Below, piece after piece: positions 32,530-43,808 of a stretch of 64,000 bases of DNA (positions within the stretch are counted from its first letter, which is position 1; each line of letters opens with the position of its first letter). The notes below the pieces were generated by a model. The model saw only the letters and a program-made list of their open reading frames with translations. It had not been told where the DNA came from and did no database searches. This DNA is from Ascochyta rabiei. Its lineage: Eukaryota > Ascomycota > Dothideomycetes > Pleosporales > Didymellaceae. Position numbers and translations under genes: made by a program. The stretch covers positions 1,471,001-1,535,000 of the forward strand of contig NC_082413.1 of assembly GCF_004011695.2 (NCBI RefSeq). Reading direction: 5' to 3'.

Positions 32530-35072
32530 CTACGCCTCAGCATCCACAGCAACACCACCATTCTCGTCGACGTCCCTATCCTCGGCGTTCTCGCCCTCGA
32601 CGACATTGGCCTTGGCGTCCTCCTCGGCCTGCTCCTCCTCCGCCTCGCGCTTCGCCTTGTCGGCGACGTGGTTGATGATCTCCGTGTCCTTCTCGCCCCA
32701 CAGCCTGAGCAGCATCGCCTTGCGATCATCCTTGTCGACCATCATGTTCGCGGACCCCGGGTGTCGCCAGAGCGGGAGCACCATGCGGAAGGGTATGTCC
32801 TGCGCGTCGTCCTTTTCGACGCGGACAAAGCAGCAGCCAATGTCCATGGGCTGCAGCTGATCGCCGACTTCGCCGAGGCCGTGCTCGCCCTCCTTGGGCA
32901 GCTTGGGGAACATCTCTGTGATGAGCTGTTTGAGGGTGGCTTTGCTCGTGCACTGGACGATGCGCTTGCTGGCCCATGGCTCGAGGATGGAAATGCCCTC
33001 CGACTGCAGCCGCCACGGTGCGTGCATGTAGCTGGCGTCTTTGATCTTGTGCGCGACGAACATGACGACGCCGCAGTGGATGAACTTCATGCCGCGCTCC
33101 TTGTTGGCGTTGATGATCGTCTTGGCGAAGCCGGACGTGTAGTAGATCTTGTTCAGAGACAAGCCCTCCTTGTTCTTGACCATGAAGCGGTCGCGGGGGA
33201 AGCGGTCTGAGATGCCGAAGAAATCAAGGATCCTAGCCACGGTTTCATCCGTGGGCGACAGGTACTCAAAGTACTCCTTGTTCTGGTCCTGCTTCTCTGG
33301 CTTGAGCTTGGACACTGGGTTGCTGGGCGCTGGTGTCGTGGCTTCAGATGCAGGCGCTGTTGTGGCCTCCTGTGCTGTGCCGTTCTCGGCTTCCTCGGTC
33401 TTGCTCTTCTTGGGCGCTGCCCTCTCCTCGCTGTCTTCCGCCTTGCGCTTCAGGCTCTCGGTGTCCTTGGTAGCGTCGGCCTCGATGACGTTCTCCTCAG
33501 GTGTGGGGATCGAGGTGTTGTCGGTTGTCTTCTCCTCCTGCTTCTTCGCCTTGGCTGCGTTCTCCGGGTTCTGGATCTGCGCAATCTTGATGTCGTCGAG
33601 CTTCTCGATGACCGCAATGAAGAAGCCACCGGTGTCCTGGAGGTGGGGGTACACGCGCATGCATCGCTCGAGCGGGATGCGTTCCTCGGGGTTCGCGGTG
33701 ATGGGTGGGAAGCAGCCCTTGGAGATCTTCTGGGAGAACTGGCGCTCCGGCTCGTCGACTGCGTACTTGGCCTTGGCCTTCTCGAAAGCCTCCCAGCTGG
33801 TGAACATGTGCGCGGTCTTGTCGTTGCTGCCGGTCACCGAAGAAGTGTCGAGAACCTTCCAGGAGTTCAAGCCTGGTCGGCGCTTCAGGTTGGGCAGATG
33901 GTCGGGCATGTCGACAAGCTGAACCTTGGAAGTACCTCCACAGGCCTCGATGGCCGCAGCGACGACAGCCTCGTTCTCGACGGGGTTCATGCTGCAGGTC
34001 GAGTACACCATGCGCCCGCCCTTCTTCAGCATCTGCAGGCCGCGGAAGAGAATGCGCAGCTGCAGGTTGTGGAGACCAAGACCGTCCTTGGGCGTCCACT
34101 TCTGCCAGACATTGGGGTTCTTGCGGGCTGTGCCGTCGCCGGAGCACGGCACGTCGGCGAGGATGCGGTCGTACTTGAGGTACTGCTTCTTCTCGCCGAC
34201 CTTGCTGGGGAGCTCGATGGAGGGGAAGATGGAGGCGTCGTGCTGGGTGACGATGAGGTTGGGGAAGTTGAGGCGCTTGACCTGGTGGACCAGCATGCCG
34301 GCGCGCTTGTAGTCGGTGTCGTTTGCGATGAGCAGGCCGGTCGAGCGGCCGTCGTCGCTGTAGTCGCCGTCTGCGCCACTGCCCACGTCCTCGCCGTTCG
34401 CAGCCCGCCTGACGCGCTCCTCCTCGTCGCCGTGGATCATCTCGGCCAGCTGGGCCGACTTGCTGCCGGGCGCGGCGCACATGTCGAGCACGACCAGGCC
34501 CGGCTTGACGTCGAGGAAGTGGGGCGGGATCATGCTGACGACCTCCTGTCTGCTGATGTTGCCCGAGGCGGCCTCGGCGACGAGGAACTTCTGGAAGTTT
34601 GCAAAGGCGGCATGGCGGCGGATGACCTTCTTGTGCGTCTTCATGTGCCACACGAGCTCGTCGGGGAAGGCGACGACGGGCTCGGGAGGCGGCACGGGCT
34701 TGCCCTCGAACGTCTGCGCCGAGATGGCGGGGATGTAGCGCTGCTTGAAGATCTCGCGCACGGCGAGGGCGTCGGACTTTGTGCCCGTGAAGCGAAAGCT
34801 GTTGGGCAGGTCCTGCTGGAGGGCCTTCCACATCTCCTCGAACTCGGCCTCCTCCATGAAGCCGCCCTTGCGGTAGTAACTCTCGAACAGCTCGTTCTTG
34901 CGCTGGATCTCCGACCACGGCTCCGACCTGGTGTCGCGCGCGCCTCCACCGCCGCCGCGCCCACCGCCTCTCTTACCACGGCCACCGCGACCACGGCCCT
35001 GCGCTGGGATTAGACACTGCGCCAATGCACACGACGACTGCGGACACTTACACGACCACCGCCTCTTGCCAT
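32530..35072 (-). CDS. NCL1: tRNA (cytosine-5-)-methyltransferase Ncl1/Trm4 (NSUN2 family)
   Basis: This SAM-dependent RNA methyltransferase makes m5C in tRNAs in the nucleus. Exons 35052-35072 and 32530-34998 with a 53-nt intron give 829 aa. The first exon is only seven codons and joins into an Arg/Gly RGG-type N-terminal region (MARGGGRGRGRGG). The Rossmann core has LDMCAAPGSKSAQL, motif IV ADVPCSGDG with the releasing Cys, and motif VI YSTCSMNPVENE with the nucleophilic Cys. A C-terminal extension rich in Glu and Lys follows (ending near VDENGGVAVDAEA). The gene is divergent from RPL7 with 263 bp between the start codons. Confidence 0.95.
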
Positions 35073-35335
35073 TGCTGCGATGGAGAGTGTTCTGCGTCAG
35101 GTGGATGGCGAAATACCTCCGCCGTCCCAAGTGTGTCGAGCTTCAGAAAAGTTCGAGCTGCTCTGAAGACCGGCCGCCGGCGGGGCTGGCCTGGCGCGTC
35201 CAGAGCGGGTCCCGGCGGTGATTGGGCAGCCAAGCGAGGCGGACACCGACCCGCCCATCGAAAATTACAACTTCGACCGCTCCTCCAGACTTCAGCTTTC
35301 CTCGACCACCGACAAGCCGACTAACCACCAGCACA
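35073..35335. promoter_or_regulatory. Divergent promoter of NCL1 and RPL7
   Basis: A 263-bp shared region links a tRNA modifier and a cytosolic ribosomal protein gene. A pyrimidine-rich stretch precedes the RPL7 start, as is common for ribosomal protein genes. Confidence 0.55.
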
Positions 35336-36207
35336 ATGGCCCGCTCATCGTGAGTTCCCTGGACATCCGTTTCCTGCGCATGTCTTGCTAACCCGCCCAG
35401 CGTCCCCACCCAGAACGACATCGCCGTCCCCGAGTCGGTCCTGAAGAAGCAGAAGGCCGGCCAGAAGGTTGCCGACAGCAAGGCTGCCGACATCCAGAAG
35501 AAGCGCGAGGTACGATAATCAGTCTCCCCAGATCTGCGCAAGCGGTTAGGAGCATCACAGTTGGCTAAGACACACCTTAGGCCAACAAGCAGAAGCGCGA
35601 GACCATCTTCAAGCGCGCCGAGAAGTACCACCAGGAGTACGTCAAGGCCGAGCGCGACATCATCGAGGCCAAGCGCCAGGCCAAGAAGGACAACTCCCTC
35701 TTCGTCCCCGCCGAGTCCAAGCTCGCCTTCGTCGTCCGCATCAAGGGTATCAACAAGATCGACCCCAAGAAGCGCAAGACCCTCCAGCTTCTCCGTCTGC
35801 TCCAGATCAACAATGGTGTCTTCGTCCGCCTCACCAAGGCCACCTCCGAGATGCTGAAGATCGTCGAGCCCTTCATCGCCTACGGCTACCCCAACCTCAA
35901 GACCGTCCGTGAGCTTGTCTACAAGCGCGGTTACGCCAAGGTCAACAAGCAGCGTCTGCCCATCACCGACAACGAGCTCATCGAGCAGAGCCTCGGCCAG
36001 TACGGCATCGTCTGCGTGGAGGACCTCATCCACGAGATCTACACCGTCGGCCCCAACTTCAAGCAGGCCTCCAACTTCCTGTGGCCCTTCAAGCTGTCCT
36101 CGCCCACCGGTGGCTTCCGTCCCCGCAAGTTCAAGCACTTCATCGAGGGCGGTGACCTCGGCAACCGCGAGCACTTCATCAACGGCCTCGTCAAGCAGAT
36201 GAACTAA
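35336..36207 (+). CDS. RPL7: 60S ribosomal protein uL30 (L7)
   Basis: This is a cytosolic large-subunit ribosomal protein. Exons 35336-35349, 35401-35509 and 35581-36207 give 249 aa, the normal size. Introns of 51 and 71 nt sit early in the gene, typical for fungal ribosomal protein genes. The N-terminal extension is basic ([15 protein letters not shown]), the uL30 core has [17 protein letters not shown] and [10 protein letters not shown], and the C terminus has [18 protein letters not shown]. Codon use is strongly C/G-ending (AAG, CGC, GTC, CTC), as expected for a highly expressed gene. Confidence 0.97.
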
Positions 36208-36531
36208 GCGTTGCGCTCAGCAAATGCTAAAAGTTGTGCTTGGTTGTTATGGGTGGAGTAACGGTTACATTCCAACGATACCATGAAAGATGACATGGTG
36301 GCGTCAAAGTCCAGTCCGATCCTGCGTCGACAGACTGGATTGAGGGCAGGCCGAGCCACATGCAATGGTTAGCTTAGACAAGACTTCTGCGGATCCGCGA
36401 AGAAGAATGCAAAAAGTTCATTCCACTGCCTCATGACTGATTACCCATAAACCGACTGACATCCTCTCGAAGACACTTCACACGCATCTCCTTCCTAAAA
36501 TCTCAGAACATCTCCCAATCCACACACCACC

Positions 36532-36783
36532 CTACCACCTCCGCACACCCTCCCCACAACACGCACAATCCACCAACCGCTCTTTCTCTCCATCCTGATC
36601 CCGCACCCCTCTCCCCCGTCGTCGCTGTCGTCGTCGCCACTTCCGCATCGCCTCTACAACCCCCATGCGCTCAACGCGCCACTCGACCTCCTGTACACCA
36701 CTGTCTATGGGCGTGCGCAGGCCCAGACACCGCTTTAGCGCGTTCAACGGATTGGGGCCGTGGCGGGTGATGAGTATGCACAT
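36532..36783 (-). CDS. Small hypothetical protein, 83 aa
   Basis: This ATG-initiated frame encodes a basic protein with MCILITRHGPNPLNALKR at the start, a strongly basic middle (RKWRRRQRRRGRG) and a CACCGEGVRRW tail. I do not recognise it. The compact ATG-to-stop frame and its ordered first 45 residues make it plausible, but there is no motif to support function. The heptamer array lies just upstream, where its leader would be. Confidence 0.3.
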   Translation of the reverse strand: MCILITRHGPNPLNALKRCLGLRTPIDSGVQEVEWRVERMGVVEAMRKWRRRQRRRGRGVRDQDGEKERLVDCACCGEGVRRW

Positions 36784-36823
36784 TTTGGGTTTGGGTTGGT
36801 TTTGGGATTGTGGGGTTGGGTTG

Positions 36824-36924
36824 GAGTATTGAGTGTTGAGTGTTGAGTGTTGAGTGTTGGGTGTTGAGTTGAGTGTTGGGTGTTGAGTTGAGTATTAGGT
36901 ATTGGGTATCGAGTATCGGATACT
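36824..36924. repeat. Degenerate heptamer array (GAGTGTT)
   Basis: About fourteen units of GAGTGTT, GGGTGTT, GAGTATT and related heptamers, with two 5-nt units, run without interruption. The units drift from GAGTGTT to GGGTATC along the array. Confidence 0.85.
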
Positions 36925-37637
36925 GACGTGAGTACAAGGCATTGATGGGTACAGTAGGGTTTATGAAAGTTAGTTGGTGGATGCGTTGTGTAGGTACAAG
37001 AAGATTGGGATGAAGACGAAGACAAGAGAGAGATGCAATGTCTTTGTTGCTTGGTGTTGAGTTCTTTGTACAATGGTGGATACTCGAGAATTGAGACACA
37101 CAACGGAGTCTTAAGGTTTGTCTCGATGTGAAACTAGGTGTTTGGGTTTGCTTCCCAACTCAGGTATGTGTATTGAGGTCGCGTAAGAGGTGGGTGCTAT
37201 TGTGGGTGTACATGCAGATACATCCTCAAACGAAAGAGAGAAAACAAAAAAACGACCCAGATCGCCTCCGCTAATCAAGTCTCTGAACCAGTCAGTCACT
37301 GTGTCGGTATACATAGTGCTCCAACCCTAGTCGAGACCACGATACAGCATAAAGGAGCTGATATTTGGTGGTCCACCGCACACAATACTAAACTAGGCTC
37401 AATCGGTGCAAGACCAAACATTGGCTCCTTCATACAACATAGAGGGTATGGCGTTCACAGGGGGTGTCGCCTGCATGCTGACATGCAGGTGTTGTTCCCA
37501 AGCACTGCCCCGCAGCAGCCTGACGGCTGTCTATCTTGCTCTCTCGAAGACAAGAGCAACCATTCACTTGACGAGGACATCAATTGAACACGAGTACTTT
37601 ATGAGATGCTTCGCAGTCCTACACTGCATTCTTTCCG

Positions 37638-40600
37638 ATGCGCCTGTTGCAGCGTCTGCCAGACAGTGGCGACTTCCGCCTTGTTGAATATTTAGGCAAC
37701 AATATCCCACGCTATGCCATCCTCTCGCACACCTGGGGGCCAGATGGCGATGACGTCACATTCAAGGATGTCGTGAAAAGCAGAGGCAAGAGCAAGCCAG
37801 GCTACTCCAAACTGACCTTCTGCAGCCAGCAAGCTGCTAAAGACGGTCTCGAGTTCTTCTGGGTGGATACCTGCTGCATTGACAAGTCGAACAGCACAGA
37901 GTTGTCAGAAGCGATCAACTCCATGTTCAAGTGGTATCAGAAGGCGGACAGGTGCTATGCATTGCTCTCAGACGTTCCGTTCGGCAGCTCCACTGCAGAA
38001 TTCACTCTAGAAACATGGGAGCCTAGATTCCAAAGCAGCAGATGGTTCAAACGAGGCTGGACATTACAAGAGTTGCTTGCTCCAGAGTGCGTCGACTTCT
38101 TTTCTCAAGATGGGAAACGGATTGGAGACAAGATCTCGCTTCGGCAGATTGTTCACGACACGACACATATTCCCGCTCAAGCACTCCAGGGCAGTTCTTT
38201 GTCGCAGTTCAGCGTCGATGAGCGCATGTCGTGGGCAGAGGCGCGCGAGACGACCCGCGAGGAAGACGGAGCATACTCTCTCCTTGGCATCTTTGATATT
38301 CACATGCCGCTCATATACGGAGAAGGACGGAAGAAGGCTTTGGCTCGTCTGCGGAGGGAGATCGAAGGGCCGCAGAGGGTGCAGTCGTTTGCTAAGCCGC
38401 CGTGGACTGTCCCTTTTCGACGCGATGATGACTTCGTCAACCGCAGCAGCCTGGAGGAGGTGTATCGGATCTGCGCCCAGCCCGCGGGCCGCGCATCACT
38501 CGTTGGTCTTGGGGGCATCGGGTAAGCACTGTAGCATGAAAATAGAGAAGAAGTGCTGATTTCTGGAACAGGAAATCGCAGATCGCTATTGAGTACACCT
38601 ACCGAGTACAGGACCAGTCGCCCGCAAAATGGGTGTTTTGGGTGCATGCAGGCACACGAGCAAGGTTTGAAGACGGATTTCGCAGGATCGCCGAGGCGAC
38701 AAAGATGGACGGCTGGGACGATTCCAAAGTGGACGTTTTAAGGCTCGTACGCAATTGGCTATGTGACGAGTCGAACGGACAATGGACGATGGTGGTCGAC
38801 AACGCTGACGACGCGGATGTATTGTTTGACACCTCGCAAAGCCGCTCAGCAGGCAGCCCAGACCAGCCAAAAGACCTACTCTCAGACTACTTGCCGCAAT
38901 CCCCAAACGGATCGATTCTGATTACCTCTCGAAGCCAAGCTGTCGCGCAGAAGCTTACAGGCACCTACTCTAGCATCATCGAAGTCGAGCCAATGGGTGA
39001 GGACGATGCACTGGTTCTTCTGGAGAAAAAGCTGGGCTCTTCTGTTGCTAGAGACAAGGCTGTCGAGTTGGTGCACGCGCTCGACTCCATGCCTCTAGCG
39101 CTCACACAGGCGGCTGCCTTCATCCGCCAGCGAGAGCCACGCATGAGCGTGTCAAGGTATGTAGATGAGATTAACAAAAACGACCGGAGTCAGGCGCGCT
39201 TGCTCGAGAAAGACGTAGGGGACAGTCGCAGAGATGGCCAGGCATCCAACTCGATCATCGCAACGTGGCACATCTCATTCGAGCATATCCGAAAACACGT
39301 GCCAGCAGCAGCCCGTCTTCTATCACTGATGAGCATGTTCGATCGCCAGGGAATCCCCGAGTCACTTCTGGAAAGCCAATACACAAGCGATGGGGATAGT
39401 GATATCACGTTCGAGGATGATATCCACACCTTGTCTAGCTTCTCCCTGATCAAGACGAACGCAGACGGATGTGAATTTGAGATGCACCAGCTGGTGCAGT
39501 TCTCGACCAAAAAATGGCTTGAGCTGCACAATGAGCTAGAGGAGTGGAAAGGAGCGTATGCATCGCTCATGGACGTTAGCTATCCAGAAGGGGGTCACGA
39601 GGACTGGCCAGTGTGTCGTGCGCTGTTCCCACACGCTCAAGCTATGTTTTACAGCCAGCCAGAGGATGCCGTGGCGCTAGAGGCATGGGCGTCAGTTCTG
39701 TTCAAGGTGGCGTGGTATGCGCGTGAAATGGGTCAGTGCAGTAAAGCGCTAGAACTGATTTCTGCCTCTCTACAAACCAGGGAGAGCGTCTTAGGAGCGG
39801 AGCACCCAGATACACTACGGAGCCTCAACGAACTTGGACTAGTCTTAGGATATCAAGGTAAGTATAACGAAGCAGAGGAAGTTCACCAAAGAGCCCTGGA
39901 AGCGAGAAATTGGGTGCTTGGAAAAGAGCATGTCGATACAATGACCAGCAGGGTCAACCTGGCGCTGACATACTCAAATCAGGGGCGGTGGAAGGAGGCT
40001 GAAGAGCTACAATTACGGGTAGTAAAGACAGAGAAGACAGTGCTAGGCGAGGATCATCCATTAACTCTGATCAGCATAAACAACCTGGCGCTGACATACT
40101 CAAATCAGGGGCGGTGGAAGGAGGCTGAAGAGCTACAATTACAGGTAGTAAAGACAAGGAAGACAGTGCTAGGCGAGAACCATCCATTAACCCTGATCAG
40201 TATAAACAACCTGGCGCAAACATACACAAATCAGGGGCGGTGGGAGGAGGCTAAAGAGCTACAATTACGGGTAGTAAAGACAGAGAAGACAGTGCTAGGC
40301 GAGGATCATCCGTTAACCCTGATCAGCATAAACAACCTGGCGCAAACATACGCATACCAAGGGCGGTGGGATGAGGCTAAAAAGCTACAACTACAGGTAT
40401 TGAAGACAGCTAAGATAGTGCTAGGCAAGGATCATCCTTACACGCTTACTAGCATGAGCAATCTGGCGTACGCCTTGGATGGACTAGGTCGCAACAGTGA
40501 GGCTGCTGCACTGATGGACGAATGTCTGGCACTGCGCAAACAGATCCTCGGTCATGAGCACCCTCATACTCTGTCCTCTGCTAAGGCTCTACACAAGTGG

Positions 40601-40729
40601 TCACATGAGTGTGAGATGGTAGACGACGAGACGCAAGGACAAGTTGAAGAGAGAAGCGGCCACGAGGCAGATGAGACTCCAAACACAGCCATCGTCACAT
40701 CAGAAGCTACCGCTCCTTACTCAGCCTGA
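37638..40729 (+). CDS. HET-NB-ARC-TPR NOD-like receptor (incompatibility-type)
   Basis: This is a fungal NLR of 1013 aa with exons 37638-38521 and 38572-40729 and a 50-nt intron. The N-terminal HET domain (about 25-245) has AILSHTWG with His31, FFWVDTCCIDKSNSTELSEAI and RGWTLQELLAPE. The nucleotide-binding domain starts at 290 with the P-loop GLGGIGKS, followed by the Walker B-like WTMVVDNADDAD, the sensor ILITSRSQ and the GLPL-like MPLALTQAAAFI. The intron falls inside the P-loop codon for Gly295. The C-terminal TPR units (about 700-970) have a 42-residue period. HET domains trigger cell death when non-self is sensed, and the TPR array is the likely sensor. Its target is unknown. Confidence 0.93.
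39956..40459 (+). repeat. Four near-identical 126-bp TPR-coding repeats
   Basis: Units start at 39956, 40082, 40208 and 40334. Each encodes 42 residues beginning with NLA and containing NQGRW or YQGRW, then VLGE/KDHP. The first three differ by only a few bases, while the flanking TPR units (39830-39955 and 40460 onward) are clearly diverged. This is the pattern of unequal exchange or gene conversion within an array. Confidence 0.92.
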
Positions 40730-43316
40730 ATTTTGGAAACGTGCCACCGAAGTCAATCTCCTCGCAGCGTTTCAGGAGCTATCGCCGTCAACATCGCAAG
40801 TATTGCGAACAACGCAGACATCGCAGACGGACTTGTACACCTCCTCGACTACCCGGACGGCATCTGTATCCTCTAAACGAAACCAGAAGGGAAAAGAGTT
40901 CACAATTCTTCTGCTGAGCTACGCCAATACGTGTGCCGACCGCTATCGCTCATGCCATCACTCTCGCCGTCGCTCCCACAAACACATCTCCAATCTCCAC
41001 CATCTTTTGTCGGTCCTCGACGTCCTGTCATACCCAATGAAAACAGAAACACAGAGTCACGAAGAAGCAGACGAAGTCGCGTTGTAGCAGCGAAAGAAAC
41101 CCCAAAGTGCATCCGCAGTATCTGCGAAAACCGAGCAGTTGGTGGACTGATGGGAGTGCTTCAGAAGAAACCCTGTCAGTCAGTTCAACGTACTCGATCA
41201 TCGGCAGGCAGGATACCGAACACTATATGCCGAAAGAAACTGCCTGCACATCGTCCACTTTGCATCTTGCAACTTTCACTCCCGTCCTTCGGCTTCTGAT
41301 GCGCGGTTGGTGTACTGGGTTCAACGCTCCGGCAGTATTCAACACCTGACCATGGCGCTCATCGAGGCTTCCAGATTATTTGCTCATAGACTATGATATG
41401 CCAACTGGTTCGGAGGGTACAGCCAGCAATGTAAATCAAGTAATCTCCAAATCAACGCAGTTTCTAACACACCCAAGCGCAATTACAGTAATCACTAGCA
41501 CTGCGAAGCTATTTCGTACGGCGCGGAACCCTTTGATGCCATGTCCAAGGGCTTAAGGAGCCCACTTCCGAGCCGCTGGCCATTGTACATCACTCACAGC
41601 TCCGGTGCCGCTTCTGTGGGATCGATGGCCAGCTTTTTTTTGGGCAATCAAACCCAAACCTTCGTTGATGATTGTAACTAGCGTGTACCAGAGCGTCCTT
41701 GGAGGATGTAAAGATCTCTTAAATCATGTCTTAAAGGCAACCAGAGTCAACCACGTCGATACCGGCGAAGAGAAGCGCCCCAACGAAAACGCATAGCTCA
41801 AGAGAACAGGCAAACACATCCCAGAGTATCCTCGACTCGGTCCCGATGTGCATATCAGCATGGTATAGGACCTGAACGGACAACCACCTCACTAAACCCT
41901 CCCATCGCGGCGAAAGCGCTTCTCGTAAGCCGTGCGACTCTACAAAAAACTCTTCATCTCGACCAGATACGGCTCAAGCCGCGGAACCCGTTCGTAGTAA
42001 CAATCCTCATGTGTTTCCAATCATCCAGAACCCACCTGAACCCGCTCGCGCCGGCAAAATTCCATATCGCGCGCATGAGCCACGTACTCACCACGCGACA
42101 CCAACTTGATATGTGCAGGAGAGCATCGCCCATGTCAGTTCTCCACCCGCGGTCCGAATCCAACACCGATATATTTCTAAAGAAGCTGTGCCTTCCCAAC
42201 GCCGTAGCGTACCGAAAACCCCCTATCCGAACCCAAAGTCCCTCGACCCCTCTACGCGACACAAAGCGCGCGACGCTAGCGAGAGAGACGATCAAGAGCG
42301 GCGATACCAGTCACCAGCAACCTGTCACTCTGTGCCCAGAAGACCCCTCGGCATCTGCACGACACAGAAGCGGTCTTGCACATGCTGCAACCCCCCAGTC
42401 CACCGCTCTGCAGCCGCCTCTCACGGCGTCGAGCGGTCGAGGGTTTTCGATGTACGCTTGATGGCAACATAGCACATTGTCTGTCCAGCCTCCCTGAACC
42501 CAAACACAACGACGAAAATAAATAAACTATCTATATATCACACTCCATGTAGAAACCAAGCTCTCTTAACTCTAATTAACTCTAAAGTGAAGATAGACAG
42601 CTTGTATAAATAGTATATAGTACTTTACTCTCTTTGGTCAATGGTGTAGAATATTATAGATAACAAGTTAGTAAAGATAGTAGATAGTAAACAACAGCAG
42701 AATAGTAAACAACAGCAGAAAAGCATACTAAACAACAGCAGAAAAGTATAAGATCAACAGCGGGCAGATTGGTAGGTAGTGATATACAAGTAGATGACAG
42801 AATACAGTTGTATTCTATGCAGAAACCAAGCCTGTTTAACTCTAATGAACACTAATTAACTCCGAGAGTGAAGATAGATAGGTTGTGTGCGCGGTGCGCA
42901 GTGCTTTAGTATTTCTATTTAAAAGTGTGGAATATTAAAGAAGATAGGCTGGTAGAGGTGGTGGATAGGAAGTGGAGTGTAGTGGAAGATGGTGGGTAGG
43001 AAAGAGATGGTGGATGATGTGAGGCGATGATGTGATGGACGAGGATATGATATATGGTGATGTGATGGTAGATGAAGTGATGGTAAATGCCAGCATAGAC
43101 GATGATGCGATATAGTATCCAATGACCAAACATGACAACGCCCCATATACGCCGTTACCCCCCACCTGCCTGCCTGCCTGGCTACCCGGCTGCCTTGGCA
43201 AGTAACTGCCTAACTGAATGGAAAGTCTAAATAGGTGAAGCGAGGAAAGGGAAACAAATCGTCGACGTCTGCGTCGTATGACTCCGTCTCCATGCAGCGC
43301 GCGCTCGGGGATCGTC
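40730..43316. other. Gene-poor region, 2.6 kb, partly AT-rich repeats
   Basis: No frame here has a supported product. Short plus-strand frames at 40760-41350 have locally protein-like stretches (for example ASIANNADIADGLVHLLDY) but are broken by stops in all frames, so they may be relics. From about 42500 to 43130 the sequence is AT-rich and repetitive. Confidence 0.5.
42550..42883. repeat. Direct repeats flanking a short tandem array in AT-rich DNA
   Basis: An imperfect direct repeat of about 55-65 bp occurs at 42550-42604 and 42818-42883. It contains AGAAACCAAGC, TTAACTCTAAT, CTAATTAACTC and GTGAAGATAGA in the same order. Between the copies, three units with the core TAAACAACAGCAGAA lie at 42686-42749. 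No open frame or terminal inverted repeat was found, so this may be the remnant of a mobile element or simple local duplication. Confidence 0.6.
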
Positions 43317-43755
43317 CTACTGTCCCGAGAGATCCAACGACTCGAGGCCAGATGTGACAGCGGTCGCGGTTGGCGTCAAAGCCTCATCCACATCATCCGC
43401 CGACTCGAGCACTTCATCGGTATCCACATCCGCCTCTTCGCCAGTATCCTGTTCATCATCATCATCACCACTCAATTCAGCTTCGTGGCTCTGCACCTGC
43501 ACGACGGGCGCGGGGACGTAGGTCGGTGGCGGTGTGGTGTTGGTGCCCATGGCGACCGTGTACAGGTTGTGCATCTGCTGCTGCAGCAGCCATGTGTTTT
43601 GCTGCTGCTGCTGGAGCGCGACGGCAGTCACCCAGTCCGAGTTTTGGTTTGTGGCGCTCGTGTCTTCGGTCATGACGACGTAGCTCTCTGGGTCTTGTTC
43701 GTTTTGCATGGCTTCGTACGGCAGCTCGTCGTCATACTCGTCGTCGTCGTCGTCA

Positions 43756-43808
<53 letters not shown>

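Larger units (their letters stand above)
36208..37637. other. Intergenic, 1.4 kb, with repeats and one small ORF
   Basis: This lies between RPL7 and the NLR gene. It holds a heptamer array (36824-36924), a small minus-strand ORF (36532-36783) and an inverted repeat at 37470-37489 (CCTGCATG, 4-nt loop, CATGCAGG). No other gene was recognised. Confidence 0.5.

Noticed and set aside
30981..32729. Minus-strand ORF of 582 codons over MET22
   Set aside because: The plus frame encodes all Met22 motifs; the opposite frame is a GC-rich shadow.
33643..35013. Plus-strand ORF of 456 codons over NCL1
   Set aside because: It is the antisense shadow of the methyltransferase gene with Leu/Val/Asp-rich composition and no motif.
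36824..36924. Interstitial telomere repeat
   Set aside because: The heptamer is GAGTGTT-like and never TTAGGG.
40644..41350. Possible gene or pseudogene downstream of the NLR
   Set aside because: Short frames have locally plausible peptides, but no domain, no convincing introns, and stops in every frame.
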